This document shows positions 1 through 7,725 of a stretch of 64,000 nt of DNA, one piece after another (positions within the stretch are counted from its first letter, which is position 1; the number at the start of each line of letters is the position of its first letter). The translations under genes were made by a program, and so were the position numbers. Origin of the DNA: Marinihelvus sp963695135 (GTDB taxonomy: Bacteria; Pseudomonadota; Gammaproteobacteria; Xanthomonadales; SZUA-36); contig CAVOGA010000003.1 in the NCBI GenBank assembly GCA_963695135.1, positions 764,337-828,336 on the forward strand. Reading direction: 5' to 3'. A model generated the notes under the pieces. It did no database searches, was not told the DNA's origin, and was given only the letters and a program-made list of their open reading frames with translations.

Positions 1-403
1 GGACAGAGGCAAGCACCACGGGCACACCGGCAAGGCGGGCAGCCGGAACGGCAAAAACATTGGCGTAGAAGTTGTAGCTGTGGGATATCTGGACGCGCTG
101 CGCGCGCAACAGGGAAGCGAAGCGCAGTTGCTGCAGAAAAGTCTGCGGATGGTAAAGCCTTTTCACCCTGAACTCGCTGATGGGCACCTTGAGCGCCTCG
201 AAGGCCTCCAGGTGGTCGCCGGCCCTCTCCAGGCAGGAAAAGCCGAGGTCAAACTTATCGCGATCCAGTCCGCGAACCAGGTTCAGGACCTGGCGTTCCG
301 TTCCACCGGAAAAAAAATTCGTCAGGACCTTGTGCAGCCTGATCGGCTCCGAATCACCGGCATGGGCTTCCATCGCTCCGACCGGCTCAGACCGGGAACT
401 CAT
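1..403 (-). CDS. GT4-like glycosyltransferase, N-terminal part (cut by window edge)
   Basis: About 134 N-terminal residues of a probable polysaccharide glycosyltransferase are visible; the rest lies left of the window. After a short polar leader the protein reads LHKVLTNFFSGGTERQ, the glycine-rich first loop typical of GT-B (GT4) enzymes that bind the acceptor. Next come a VLNLVRGLD helix and, later, VQISHSYNFYANVFA, matching the usual second strand and helix of this fold. The ATG overlaps the stop of the upstream ligase gene (ATGA), so the two are probably translationally coupled. It is the last visible gene of the leftward exopolysaccharide operon. Donor sugar cannot be predicted. Confidence 0.8.
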   Translation of the reverse strand, partial: MSSRSEPVGAMEAHAGDSEPIRLHKVLTNFFSGGTERQVLNLVRGLDRDKFDLGFSCLERAGDHLEAFEALKVPISEFRVKRLYHPQTFLQQLRFASLLRAQRVQISHSYNFYANVFAVPAARLAGVPVVLASV

Positions 404-1704
404 GACTGTAATTCCGGGGTAGTAGTGCGGGAGATCCGTCCTGCGGCGATCACCATACCGGCGAAGAAGTAAAAATAGAAGTTGTAGGCCACGGGATAAA
501 ACATGGCAGATAAGGCAAAGGCCAGCAGGCTCACGCGCAAGGCTTCGGCCAGGTACGCCATGCGCTGCGAAGTACCCTTGCCGGTGGAGGCGCTGGTGAT
601 CCTGTTGCTTACCCTGAGGCAGTGCAACAGCAGCAGGAGAAACAATGCCAGGCCAATGAAGCCGATGTCCACCGCCAGCTGCAGATAGACGTTGTGAACG
701 TCCAGCCAGTTTTCGCCACGCGCCTCGTTAAGCGCCAATGAGCTCATGCCAACACCGGAACCGACGATCGGCTTGGAGAACGCCAAATCCACGGCGACTT
801 TCATATCAGCCAATCGCGTCTGCGCGGAGTTGGTCTGGTCCTCTTCGATGTTAATGATCGTATCCAGGCGCTCAAAATAGCTGCTCGGGACCATTGGCAA
901 GGCAAAGATTCCCATGATGAGAATGATCGGAATCCAGATCCGTTGCGGACGATGGCGCAGCAACCAGGCGTAACAGATCCCGATAAACATCAGGGTCAGA
1001 AATCCCGCGCGTGAAAATGTTGCGATCACGGCGACCACGATCAGCACCGCGACACCCGCCAGAATCATTTTTTGCATACTGCTTCGGGAACCGAGCATGA
1101 GCGCGATGCACAGCGGCAGAATCAGATTGAGCATCAGCGCCATATCATTCGGGTTCTGGGCCAGACCGGAGGCATAACCAAGCACCCGCTCACTGCCGTC
1201 TATGTGCGTTCCTGCGACATAATTGCCGATGGTGTGCAGCGCCAGCGGGACGGAGCAAAGCACGAGGCACCAGCTGATTCCCAGCAATTGCTGAAAGTTA
1301 CTGATGGCATGTGACAGGAGCAGGAAACAGATAACAGCCTTCAGATACGTTCCCGTGAGAAAACCGACGCTGCCTCCCGGCCAGTAAGAGAACGGTATGG
1401 TGAAAATGGCCCAGGCCGCCAACATGAGTGCCAGCACCACGCCGGGACTGAACTCGAGAAGCGGCATGCGCAGTGACAAGCGGTTCACAACATAGGCGAG
1501 ACAGGCGACGGCGACGCTGACGAGCGCAATGCGCAACGGGGCCAGAGCGGCAAACTGTTCTTGCGGGGCCAACAGCAGGATGACGGTAAATCCGATAAGG
1601 GCCCAGAAGGTCAGCCTCGAGCCCGGCAACTCCCGGATATCGCGCTCAGCGACCCGGGCAGATTCCTGAGGCCGCCACCAGCTTGAACCCGAGTCCACGC
1701 TCAT
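400..1704 (-). CDS. O-antigen ligase / Wzy-like polymerase family membrane protein
   Basis: A roughly 434-residue polytopic inner-membrane protein with about ten hydrophobic segments. The periplasmic loop (around residues 290-350) carries the R-x-x-x and GSGVGMSS...H-N-V-Y-L-Q pattern typical of the Wzy_C (O-antigen ligase) family, with the histidine in DVHNVYLQLAVDIG. Such proteins polymerise or transfer undecaprenyl-linked glycans in the periplasm. The open frame extends 26 codons further up, but ATG at 1704 avoids overlap with the sugar transferase and leaves a 34-base gap. The 3' end overlaps the next glycosyltransferase by four bases. In this operon a polymerase role fits better than LPS ligation, but sequence alone does not separate them. 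Confidence 0.82.
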   Translation of the reverse strand: MSVDSGSSWWRPQESARVAERDIRELPGSRLTFWALIGFTVILLLAPQEQFAALAPLRIALVSVAVACLAYVVNRLSLRMPLLEFSPGVVLALMLAAWAIFTIPFSYWPGGSVGFLTGTYLKAVICFLLLSHAISNFQQLLGISWCLVLCSVPLALHTIGNYVAGTHIDGSERVLGYASGLAQNPNDMALMLNLILPLCIALMLGSRSSMQKMILAGVAVLIVVAVIATFSRAGFLTLMFIGICYAWLLRHRPQRIWIPIILIMGIFALPMVPSSYFERLDTIINIEEDQTNSAQTRLADMKVAVDLAFSKPIVGSGVGMSSLALNEARGENWLDVHNVYLQLAVDIGFIGLALFLLLLLHCLRVSNRITSASTGKGTSQRMAYLAEALRVSLLAFALSAMFYPVAYNFYFYFFAGMVIAAGRISRTTTPELQS

Positions 1705-1738
1705 CGCCTGCCCTGAAGGCCATTGGAGAGAGACCGGC

Positions 1739-2833
1739 TCATGACACCGAAGTATGTCCTTCGGCCGGCACGTCGTGGGCACTCGCAGCCCCCTCGTCCG
1801 GCTTTGCCCCGGACTTCACCACGTGCCCGGCAACAACAACCCAGACGGTCTCCAGCAAAATGCGCAGATCCAGCCACAGCGAGTAATGCTTGAGGTAGTA
1901 AAGGTCGAAATGCAGTTTTTCGATCTCTTCCTGCAGGTTGTTCGCATAGCGATAGCGCACCTGCGCCCAACCGGTGATTCCGGGGCGCACGCTGGAACGC
2001 AGGGCGTAGTAAGGAATGGGCAGGCCGGATTCCGCGGTATTGCGGGCCACGAGTGCGAGCATCGCAATGTTGCTGGCCGGATGGGGTCTCGGACCCACGA
2101 TGTTCATATCACCGCGCAGAATGTTCAGAAACTGCGGAAGTTCATCGAGGCGAAACTTCCTCAGCCAGCGCCCCACCCGGGTAATCCGGTGGGCATTGTC
2201 ACCCTCCCATTCAGAGTCGGTGCCGTTGTCCGCAACCATGGTCCGGAACTTCATCAACATGAAACGTTTGCCCCGAAAACCGGCACGCTCCTGTATGAAC
2301 AGCACCGGACCTTTCGAGTCCAGTTTGATCAACGCCGCAATCAGCAACATGATTGGCGCCATGAGAACCAGGCCAAACAGGGCCGCAACCAGGCTCAGAA
2401 GCCGGGTTGCCAACAGGGACAGGCGGCCGGGGCGGAAGGTGTCGGAATAAATGACATCCTCCAGTTCGTAGGCCTCGAGCGGCAACTTGCCACTCAGTCG
2501 CTCGTAGACCGCTGCGGCCCGCTCAATCCGGATTTCTTTTTTCAAGCTGGCTTGCAGCAGCTGATGCTCGAACAGCTCAACCGCGCCGCGCGTGCGCGCC
2601 ACGATGATGACCTCCGGCTTATGATCGCGCATGATCCGGGTCAGGTCATTGACCGAACCGAGAACGGCATAGTCGTGATCGATTTCACCATCAGAGGATT
2701 GCTCCGACACGATGCCGACGATGTCATACCCGCAGCGGGGGTTGCCCTCTATCTCTTCGAGTAATTCACGGAACAACGGCCCCGTGCCAATCAGCAGGGT
2801 CCGCTTTCCGGAACGACTCCTTCTGGTCCACAT
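1739..2833 (-). CDS. Undecaprenyl-phosphate sugar-1-phosphate transferase (WcaJ/EpsE-like)
   Basis: Polyprenol-phosphate hexose-1-phosphate transferase that should start repeat-unit synthesis at the cytoplasmic face of the inner membrane. The C-terminal half is a canonical bacterial sugar transferase: a re-entrant hydrophobic segment around residue 165, then IQERAGFRGKRFMLMKFRTM, later KFRLDELPQFLNILRGDM and VGPRPHP. The N-terminal part holds a nucleotide-binding-like LLIGTGPLFRELL segment but no four-helix membrane domain, so it is shorter than classical WcaJ/WbaP. ATG at 2833 is chosen over 2875 because it avoids overlap with the kinase gene and has a G-rich stretch upstream. About 364 residues. 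Confidence 0.88.
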   Translation of the reverse strand: MWTRRSRSGKRTLLIGTGPLFRELLEEIEGNPRCGYDIVGIVSEQSSDGEIDHDYAVLGSVNDLTRIMRDHKPEVIIVARTRGAVELFEHQLLQASLKKEIRIERAAAVYERLSGKLPLEAYELEDVIYSDTFRPGRLSLLATRLLSLVAALFGLVLMAPIMLLIAALIKLDSKGPVLFIQERAGFRGKRFMLMKFRTMVADNGTDSEWEGDNAHRITRVGRWLRKFRLDELPQFLNILRGDMNIVGPRPHPASNIAMLALVARNTAESGLPIPYYALRSSVRPGITGWAQVRYRYANNLQEEIEKLHFDLYYLKHYSLWLDLRILLETVWVVVAGHVVKSGAKPDEGAASAHDVPAEGHTSVS

Positions 2834-2852
2834 TAAAACACCCCCCCATCGA

Positions 2853-3677
2853 TCACTGGTTCTCGGTGACCGCATTGAAAACCAGGCCGAGAACCTTGTC
2901 CTCGGTCATCAGGTTCAATGCTTCCTCGAGCTTTGCCTGCCGGGTCTGGCCGGCCCTGACCACGATAAGGAACCCGTCGACCAGGCGGGATACCAGCTCG
3001 GTATCCGGCAGGCGAAGGATTTGTGGCGTGTCGATAATGATGAAGTCATATTCCTTTCGCGCACGGCTGATCAGCTCATCCAGCCGGGACGACTTGAGCA
3101 GCTCGTAGGGCAGATCGGGAACGCTGCCGGCCACCATGACATGCAAATTGAATCGCTCAAGATAGTGCGTGAAGGGCTTGTCGGCTTCATCTGTCTCCCG
3201 GATCCAGTCCACAATGCCGCGTTCCTTGGCTGATTTCATGCCAAGGTAATCCGACATGCCGTCGCCCTGCCGTCGCAGGTCCAGGTCGAGCAACAGCACC
3301 CGGCTGCGGGCGTCTTTGGCCAGCGCACCGGCCAAGTTGATGCCGGTCAGGCTCTTGCCGTCACCCTGGCTGGGGCTGGTGACACCGACAACCAGCGCGG
3401 AACCGGCAACCCGGCGGGTTTCCAGCACGTAGCGCAGACGGTAGTAGCTCTCGGCCAGCTCGGATCGCGGCGCCAGGAGACAGACCAGGTGCGGGTCAAC
3501 CTGACCCTCGGCCACGGTCACGAATGTTGTTGGCGGCGATTCTGTCCCATCCGGCGATTCCGCCTCCTCGACGCGCACCGGTTGCGGCTGCGTGGTGCGG
3601 GTATCAGGAACCGGGGTCAAGCGTGGATTCGCCATTTCGTTGGCCAGCTTTTCCAGAGATTTATCGAAGGAATTCAT
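2853..3677 (-). CDS. CpsD/CapB-family polysaccharide BY-kinase (ParA-like ATPase)
   Basis: Cytoplasmic ATPase partner of the chain-length regulator encoded just upstream. It shows the Walker A motif GVTSPSQGDGKS (about residues 98-109), the Walker A' segment LLLDLDLRRQG and a Walker B strand DFIIIDTPQ. The variable N-terminal 60 residues are polar and proline-rich. The usual tyrosine-rich C-terminal cluster autophosphorylated in Wzc/CpsD kinases is not evident; the protein ends in NAVTENQ. It may therefore work as an ATPase regulator more than as an autokinase. Only six bases separate it from the Wzz-like gene, the usual split kinase/adaptor arrangement. Confidence 0.87.
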   Translation of the reverse strand: MNSFDKSLEKLANEMANPRLTPVPDTRTTQPQPVRVEEAESPDGTESPPTTFVTVAEGQVDPHLVCLLAPRSELAESYYRLRYVLETRRVAGSALVVGVTSPSQGDGKSLTGINLAGALAKDARSRVLLLDLDLRRQGDGMSDYLGMKSAKERGIVDWIRETDEADKPFTHYLERFNLHVMVAGSVPDLPYELLKSSRLDELISRARKEYDFIIIDTPQILRLPDTELVSRLVDGFLIVVRAGQTRQAKLEEALNLMTEDKVLGLVFNAVTENQ

Positions 3678-3683
3678 GGTTCG

Positions 3684-5225
3684 CTATCCCGAGATGGCCC
3701 AGACCAGTTGTTTACCGCCCAGTCCAAGCTGGTAGCTGGCAGCGGTCACGAGGAACAAGCCGGCGGCCACCATGATGAAATTCAGACCACCGCGTGCCCT
3801 CGCTACCCAGCGGTCCCGGCTGGTCTGAATGTTGGCAATGCTGGCAAGGACGGGAATACGCGTGAATTTGCGCAGTTCGCGGGTTGAATGAAATGTTTTA
3901 TTGAGTTGTTCGACCAGGAGCAAAACACCGACGGCGAATCCGGCGGCAAGCATCAGTCCGACAAACATCAGCCTGAGCTTTTGGGGTGCTGACGGAAAAT
4001 CCGGGGGAATGGCGACTTCCACAATCTTGACCTCCTGGTTTTGCTCCGCTTCCAGGGACTGCGCCAGTACCGCATCCCGGTAACGCTTCTGAAGCGCCAG
4101 GTATTCTTCCCGCGCCGCGTCATAGTCGTAGGTCAATCGATTGAGCTGCTGCTCGATTCGCGGGATACCCTCGATTCTCAGCGTCAGCGAATCGATTGCC
4201 GCCTTCAGTCGCCGCTCATCAGCTTTCAGCCTGGCCAGGTCAAGGTCAAACTCCGCAGAATTGATGTCCTCGGAACCACTGCCATCCGGGCCTTGAGCGC
4301 CCGGTCCGGCGTTGGAAAGTTCCAGCGACAAGGCCTGAATTTCCCGTTCAAGGCGAATGATTTCCGGGTGGCTTTCCGTGTACATCGACTGCAGCTGTGC
4401 CAGGTCCTGTTTCATCTTTTCAAGTCGCAGCCTGCCGGGGACAACGTTCGTTCCCGCGCTTGTTGAACCAACAACCGCAGCGGCCAGCATCGCTCCCTGG
4501 CGTTCCGCAAGCTTCATTTGCCGCTCACCGTTGAGCGTCAGCTCAGCATTCAGGCGCGCAAGCGTCGCCAGGTTGACCTGCTGCTGTTCCGGCAGGTCGC
4601 CCATGTGCTCGTTTCTGAATTCTGTGAGGTCCTGCTCCTGGGCAAGAAACTTCTCCCTGGCGCCATCAAGTTGCTCGCGGATGATGTCCGCGGCCCGCGC
4701 TGCCTGGCTGGAGCGCCTGCGTTCATTCTCATCCTGGAATCGCCTGGCAAGGTCGTTGGCAACCCGGGCCGCCAGGTCAGGATCCCAGGCCTGGTAGCTG
4801 ATGGTGACCGCGAAGGTGGCGCTCTGGCCCCACTGGGGCTGGGCGTAAGCCTCCTGCTTGATTTCGATATCCTTGCGTAACCGTTCGATCACGGACTCGG
4901 GCGGCGCGGTTGCGCGCATCTCTGAGTAAAGATTGAATTGCTCAATCACATCCTGCAGCTGCCCGCGACTCATGAGCGCCTGGCGAATGATCCCGAGGCG
5001 TAACTCGAGTTCGGTGGAGACGTTGTTTTCAACCAGGGACTCCGCCACGTCATCCTGACCCACGATCAGCGTTGTTGACGAGCGGTAAAGATCCGGCAGA
5101 GCCTGCACGAGCCCGGCCACCAGGCCAAAAACAGACAGAAAACTGATCATCAACAACCACTTGCGCCGGCGCCATATCTCCAGCGCCGTCTCAATCAGTG
5201 TTCGACCGTCGTTTTCGTCTTTCAT
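3684..5225 (-). CDS. Wzz/GNVR-type polysaccharide co-polymerase (chain-length determinant)
   Basis: A 513-residue inner-membrane protein that should set polysaccharide chain length and contact the BY-kinase. A transmembrane helix follows the RRKWLL segment near residue 22. A long periplasmic coiled-coil region with many R/E/Q heptads follows (about residues 150-400). A GNVR-type segment YDYDAAREEYLALQKRY leads into a second hydrophobic helix (LMFVGLMLAAGFAVGVLLL), with a proline-rich IPPDFPSAPQ just before it. A further hydrophobic stretch near residue 485 suggests a third helix. The ATG lies 16 bases after the Wza-like gene. Confidence 0.88.
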   Translation of the reverse strand: MKDENDGRTLIETALEIWRRRKWLLMISFLSVFGLVAGLVQALPDLYRSSTTLIVGQDDVAESLVENNVSTELELRLGIIRQALMSRGQLQDVIEQFNLYSEMRATAPPESVIERLRKDIEIKQEAYAQPQWGQSATFAVTISYQAWDPDLAARVANDLARRFQDENERRRSSQAARAADIIREQLDGAREKFLAQEQDLTEFRNEHMGDLPEQQQVNLATLARLNAELTLNGERQMKLAERQGAMLAAAVVGSTSAGTNVVPGRLRLEKMKQDLAQLQSMYTESHPEIIRLEREIQALSLELSNAGPGAQGPDGSGSEDINSAEFDLDLARLKADERRLKAAIDSLTLRIEGIPRIEQQLNRLTYDYDAAREEYLALQKRYRDAVLAQSLEAEQNQEVKIVEVAIPPDFPSAPQKLRLMFVGLMLAAGFAVGVLLLVEQLNKTFHSTRELRKFTRIPVLASIANIQTSRDRWVARARGGLNFIMVAAGLFLVTAASYQLGLGGKQLVWAISG

Positions 5226-5241
5226 GTCATGAGTCCTTGAT

Positions 5242-5922
5242 TCAGGGAACCAGGATGATGTCGCCGGGAAGCACCGGCACCCAGGCCGATGTACCCGCTG
5301 ATTTCACGAGGCGGTTAAAGTCAAACTCCAGTTTTTCGTCTTTGCCCATGTAGGTTCTGAAGATCACGATATTGGAACTGGAGGCGAACTCTGTCAGTCC
5401 TCCCGCCTGCGCCAGGGCATCCAGGACCGACACCCGGTTCTGGAATTCAAAGCGCCCGGGCTGCCGCACCTCACCGAGCACCGAAACCGTGTAGCTATGG
5501 ATTTCGTCCACGACGACCGTCACCTCGCCGGCGAGGATATTGATGTACTCCGCGAGGGCAGCCTCCATCGCAGCCTGCAGCTCAACCGGCGTCAGGCCGG
5601 CCGCCGTCACGTCGCCGACCAGGGAGAAGGACAGCTTCCCATCAGGCCGCACGGTCACGGCCTGGTCCAGCTCCTCGTGGCCACGCACGCGAATGGTGAG
5701 CACATCGGACGGGCCGATGCGGTATTCCATGATCTGGCCCCATTCCGGATTAGACGGCGCGCTGGCGCCGGCCGCTGTCTGGCTGTACACAGGCGTCGCC
5801 AATCCGGCGAGGACTAAAGCCAGCGCCAGGAGCAGGACCCACGACCGCTCTATGACCCGGTTTCGTTGCCGGGTGTCGTGCACCACCCCCCACGGGGCCC
5901 ACATGTGGTTTTCCGTTATCAA
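5242..5922 (-). CDS. Wza-like polysaccharide export outer-membrane protein
   Basis: Secreted export protein of about 226 residues. After a basic start there is a signal sequence (VLLLALALVLAGLATPVYSQ). The poly-export domain follows, with YRIGPSDVLTIRVRGHEEL and VRPDGKLSFSLVGDVTAAG, and a SLBB domain with YTVSVLGEVRQPGRFEF. No lipobox cysteine is seen, unlike classical Wza, so outer-membrane attachment may differ. The start appears to be TTG at 5922: it overlaps the preceding stop as TTGA and has AAGGAG seven bases upstream. An ATG six codons later lacks a good ribosome site. Confidence 0.85.
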   Translation of the reverse strand: MITENHMWAPWGVVHDTRQRNRVIERSWVLLLALALVLAGLATPVYSQTAAGASAPSNPEWGQIMEYRIGPSDVLTIRVRGHEELDQAVTVRPDGKLSFSLVGDVTAAGLTPVELQAAMEAALAEYINILAGEVTVVVDEIHSYTVSVLGEVRQPGRFEFQNRVSVLDALAQAGGLTEFASSSNIVIFRTYMGKDEKLEFDFNRLVKSAGTSAWVPVLPGDIILVP

Positions 5923-7118
5923 CTTGGACTCCTTTCCGTGTCACGTCGCGGCCGGGTAAAGGTGATGGCAATCGACATGACGCCATGGTTCACGCGCCCG
6001 GTATCGTCGCCAAGGGAATCTACATTCTGCGTGTTGAACGCGTAGCGAGCCGTCATGAAAATGGCGGGGTTGAACTGGTACACGCCCGATAACTCGAAAG
6101 TTGCGATGTCTGTCGAAAAGCCGGTGCCGGTCAGGTACGCGTAGCCGGCTGTGCCGGTAACCTCCAGATCCGAACTGAACTCGTGGGTCCAATTGGCCTG
6201 CACCGACCTGGAATCCAGAATGCCGACCTCACCCAGCAGGGTGCTGTCGTCCCACAGCGCCCCGATCTGAAAGTTGCCCCGGGCATACTCGCGCCGCCAG
6301 TTCACGAAAACATACGGCTCCAGATCCCCGGCGGAAACTCGCGGTCCCACCTGCAGTTCCAGGTCCGATGTTTCGCTCAAGGCCTGCGCCAGACCTACCC
6401 AGGCAGTGTTGCTGTCCTCGGTCTCGTTCAGCACGAAGCCCGTGTCGGCGTCTGTTTCAGTCTCGAACTTGTAATTTCGGTACCGGTAGCCGTAAAGGAT
6501 CGACCGGGCAGGCGTCATGATTTGCTCAAATGCTGTTGCCGCTGACAGGGTCTCGTTCAGGCTGGATCCGATGAGCGTGTCCTGCACCCAGGAGACAGCG
6601 AGATCGCCGGACACACTCGGGGTAATCAGGTAATTGGCCCCGCCGGCGAACAACAGGCGTTCTGCTTCGTTCCTGCCAACCAGGCCGGGGATGCCGCCAC
6701 CGGGTGTCAGGGTGATGTCCTCGGCCGAGTTGGTCTTGGTGTAGTTGGCATCGCCCACCAGGGTCCAGCGACGATTCGGCTGATACTCGATTCTGCCGAC
6801 AGCGAAACTGCGCGCCGAGTTCGAATCGAGTTCGGTCAGATCGTTGTACCACTCCGCGTCGTTCCGGTAACTCATCAACCAGCGAAGGGTTTCTGAGTCA
6901 AAGCCCAGATCGAGCTGCGGACTTACACGGGTGTAGAAGTCCGAGACGGGGTCTTCGGCATCGAAGAAAATATTGTCATCGTAGAGTTCCTCGACACCGA
7001 GCCAGGGCACCAGGAACAATCCGGATTCAGCAAAAGCTGCGGGACTCGACAACATTAAGGCGAGCACCCAGCACGCCGGGTGGCGAAGATACGGTTTTTG
7101 GCGAAAATGACAGCGCAT
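5919..7118 (-). CDS. Outer-membrane beta-barrel protein of the exopolysaccharide operon
   Basis: A secreted protein of about 399 residues. It has a signal peptide (CWVLALMLSSPAAFA followed by ESG) and then alternating hydrophobic/aromatic strands throughout: LRWLMSYRNDAEWYND, RSILYGYRYRNYKFE, ANWTHEFSSDLEVTG, MTARYAFNTQ. This is the pattern of a large outer-membrane barrel. It is first in the operon, and its 3' end overlaps the Wza-like gene. Barrel proteins of this kind accompany Wza/Wzz/BY-kinase sets in several exopolysaccharide loci, including exosortase-linked ones, though no exosortase is visible here. ATG at 7118 is chosen because the signal peptide begins there; the frame stays open 40 codons further up without protein-like sequence. 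Confidence 0.75.
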   Translation of the reverse strand: MRCHFRQKPYLRHPACWVLALMLSSPAAFAESGLFLVPWLGVEELYDDNIFFDAEDPVSDFYTRVSPQLDLGFDSETLRWLMSYRNDAEWYNDLTELDSNSARSFAVGRIEYQPNRRWTLVGDANYTKTNSAEDITLTPGGGIPGLVGRNEAERLLFAGGANYLITPSVSGDLAVSWVQDTLIGSSLNETLSAATAFEQIMTPARSILYGYRYRNYKFETETDADTGFVLNETEDSNTAWVGLAQALSETSDLELQVGPRVSAGDLEPYVFVNWRREYARGNFQIGALWDDSTLLGEVGILDSRSVQANWTHEFSSDLEVTGTAGYAYLTGTGFSTDIATFELSGVYQFNPAIFMTARYAFNTQNVDSLGDDTGRVNHGVMSIAITFTRPRRDTERSPS

Positions 7119-7725
7119 CACGTTCCGCCGCGAACTTGTCGCAGTATAAGCATGGTTGCCCCCTCGATAAGTGATTGGACCGTCCCTGCTCACGCGTCGC
7201 TCCCCTACTGCCCATGCTTTGGCAGCCAGCGGAATCATTGACCCGATTGCAGCGTCAGGAAAGCGCCGTGCGGCAGACCGGTGCAGCGTCAGGAGGTGAC
7301 TTCACCCCGCAGTGCAGGGCCTGGTGTGACAGCACGCTTACGGCACATTTCAAGCGCTAAACAATCTTGAACGTGATTTTCATCGGCCCGGCAAGCTGCA
7401 CCGAACCGAATCTCCCTTGTTTCCTTTCCAAGCTTAGACGTCAATCTTCCATTGGACGATGGGGTAAAACCCCCATTCATCATTTAGAAAGCACTGATAA
7501 GAAACGAGACAGGAACAACGGATACCACTGTGAAATTATTGGTTTTTTATTCTACCATCAGACGAGTGGCGCACCGGCAGCGGCTTCCAGATTCGTCCGC
7601 AGCCCCCCGTAAAGGCACTCAGCCGCGCGGAAACCGCCGAATACGTTACGACCTGGTTACGCACCTTGCAGTCTGGGCGGGGCTGAGTATTCTGGAAAAG
7701 GGGCAGACCCGTTGTCTGCAACCAT
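7119..7725. other. 607-base divergent intergenic region
   Basis: This separates the leftward exopolysaccharide operon from the rightward GINT1-like gene and is locally AT-richer near 7480-7560. Regulation of both directions is expected to reside here. I see a perfect short inverted repeat (7459-7476) but no promoter with both hexamers well matched. Short open frames here do not resemble any protein I recognise. Confidence 0.5.
7459..7476. repeat. Perfect 6-bp inverted repeat, possible operator or hairpin
   Basis: ATGGGG (7459-7464) and CCCCAT (7471-7476) flank a six-base A-rich loop. It sits mid-way between two divergent transcription units. No T-run follows, so an intrinsic terminator is unlikely. 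Confidence 0.35.

Noticed and set aside
1754..2764. 336-codon open frame antisense to the sugar transferase
   Set aside because: Same reason; the minus strand carries clear family motifs and the plus frame is low-complexity His/Gln/Arg.
1..7118. Exosortase/PEP-CTERM locus
   Set aside because: Several genes resemble those beside XrtA, but neither an exosortase nor a PEP-CTERM protein is in the window.
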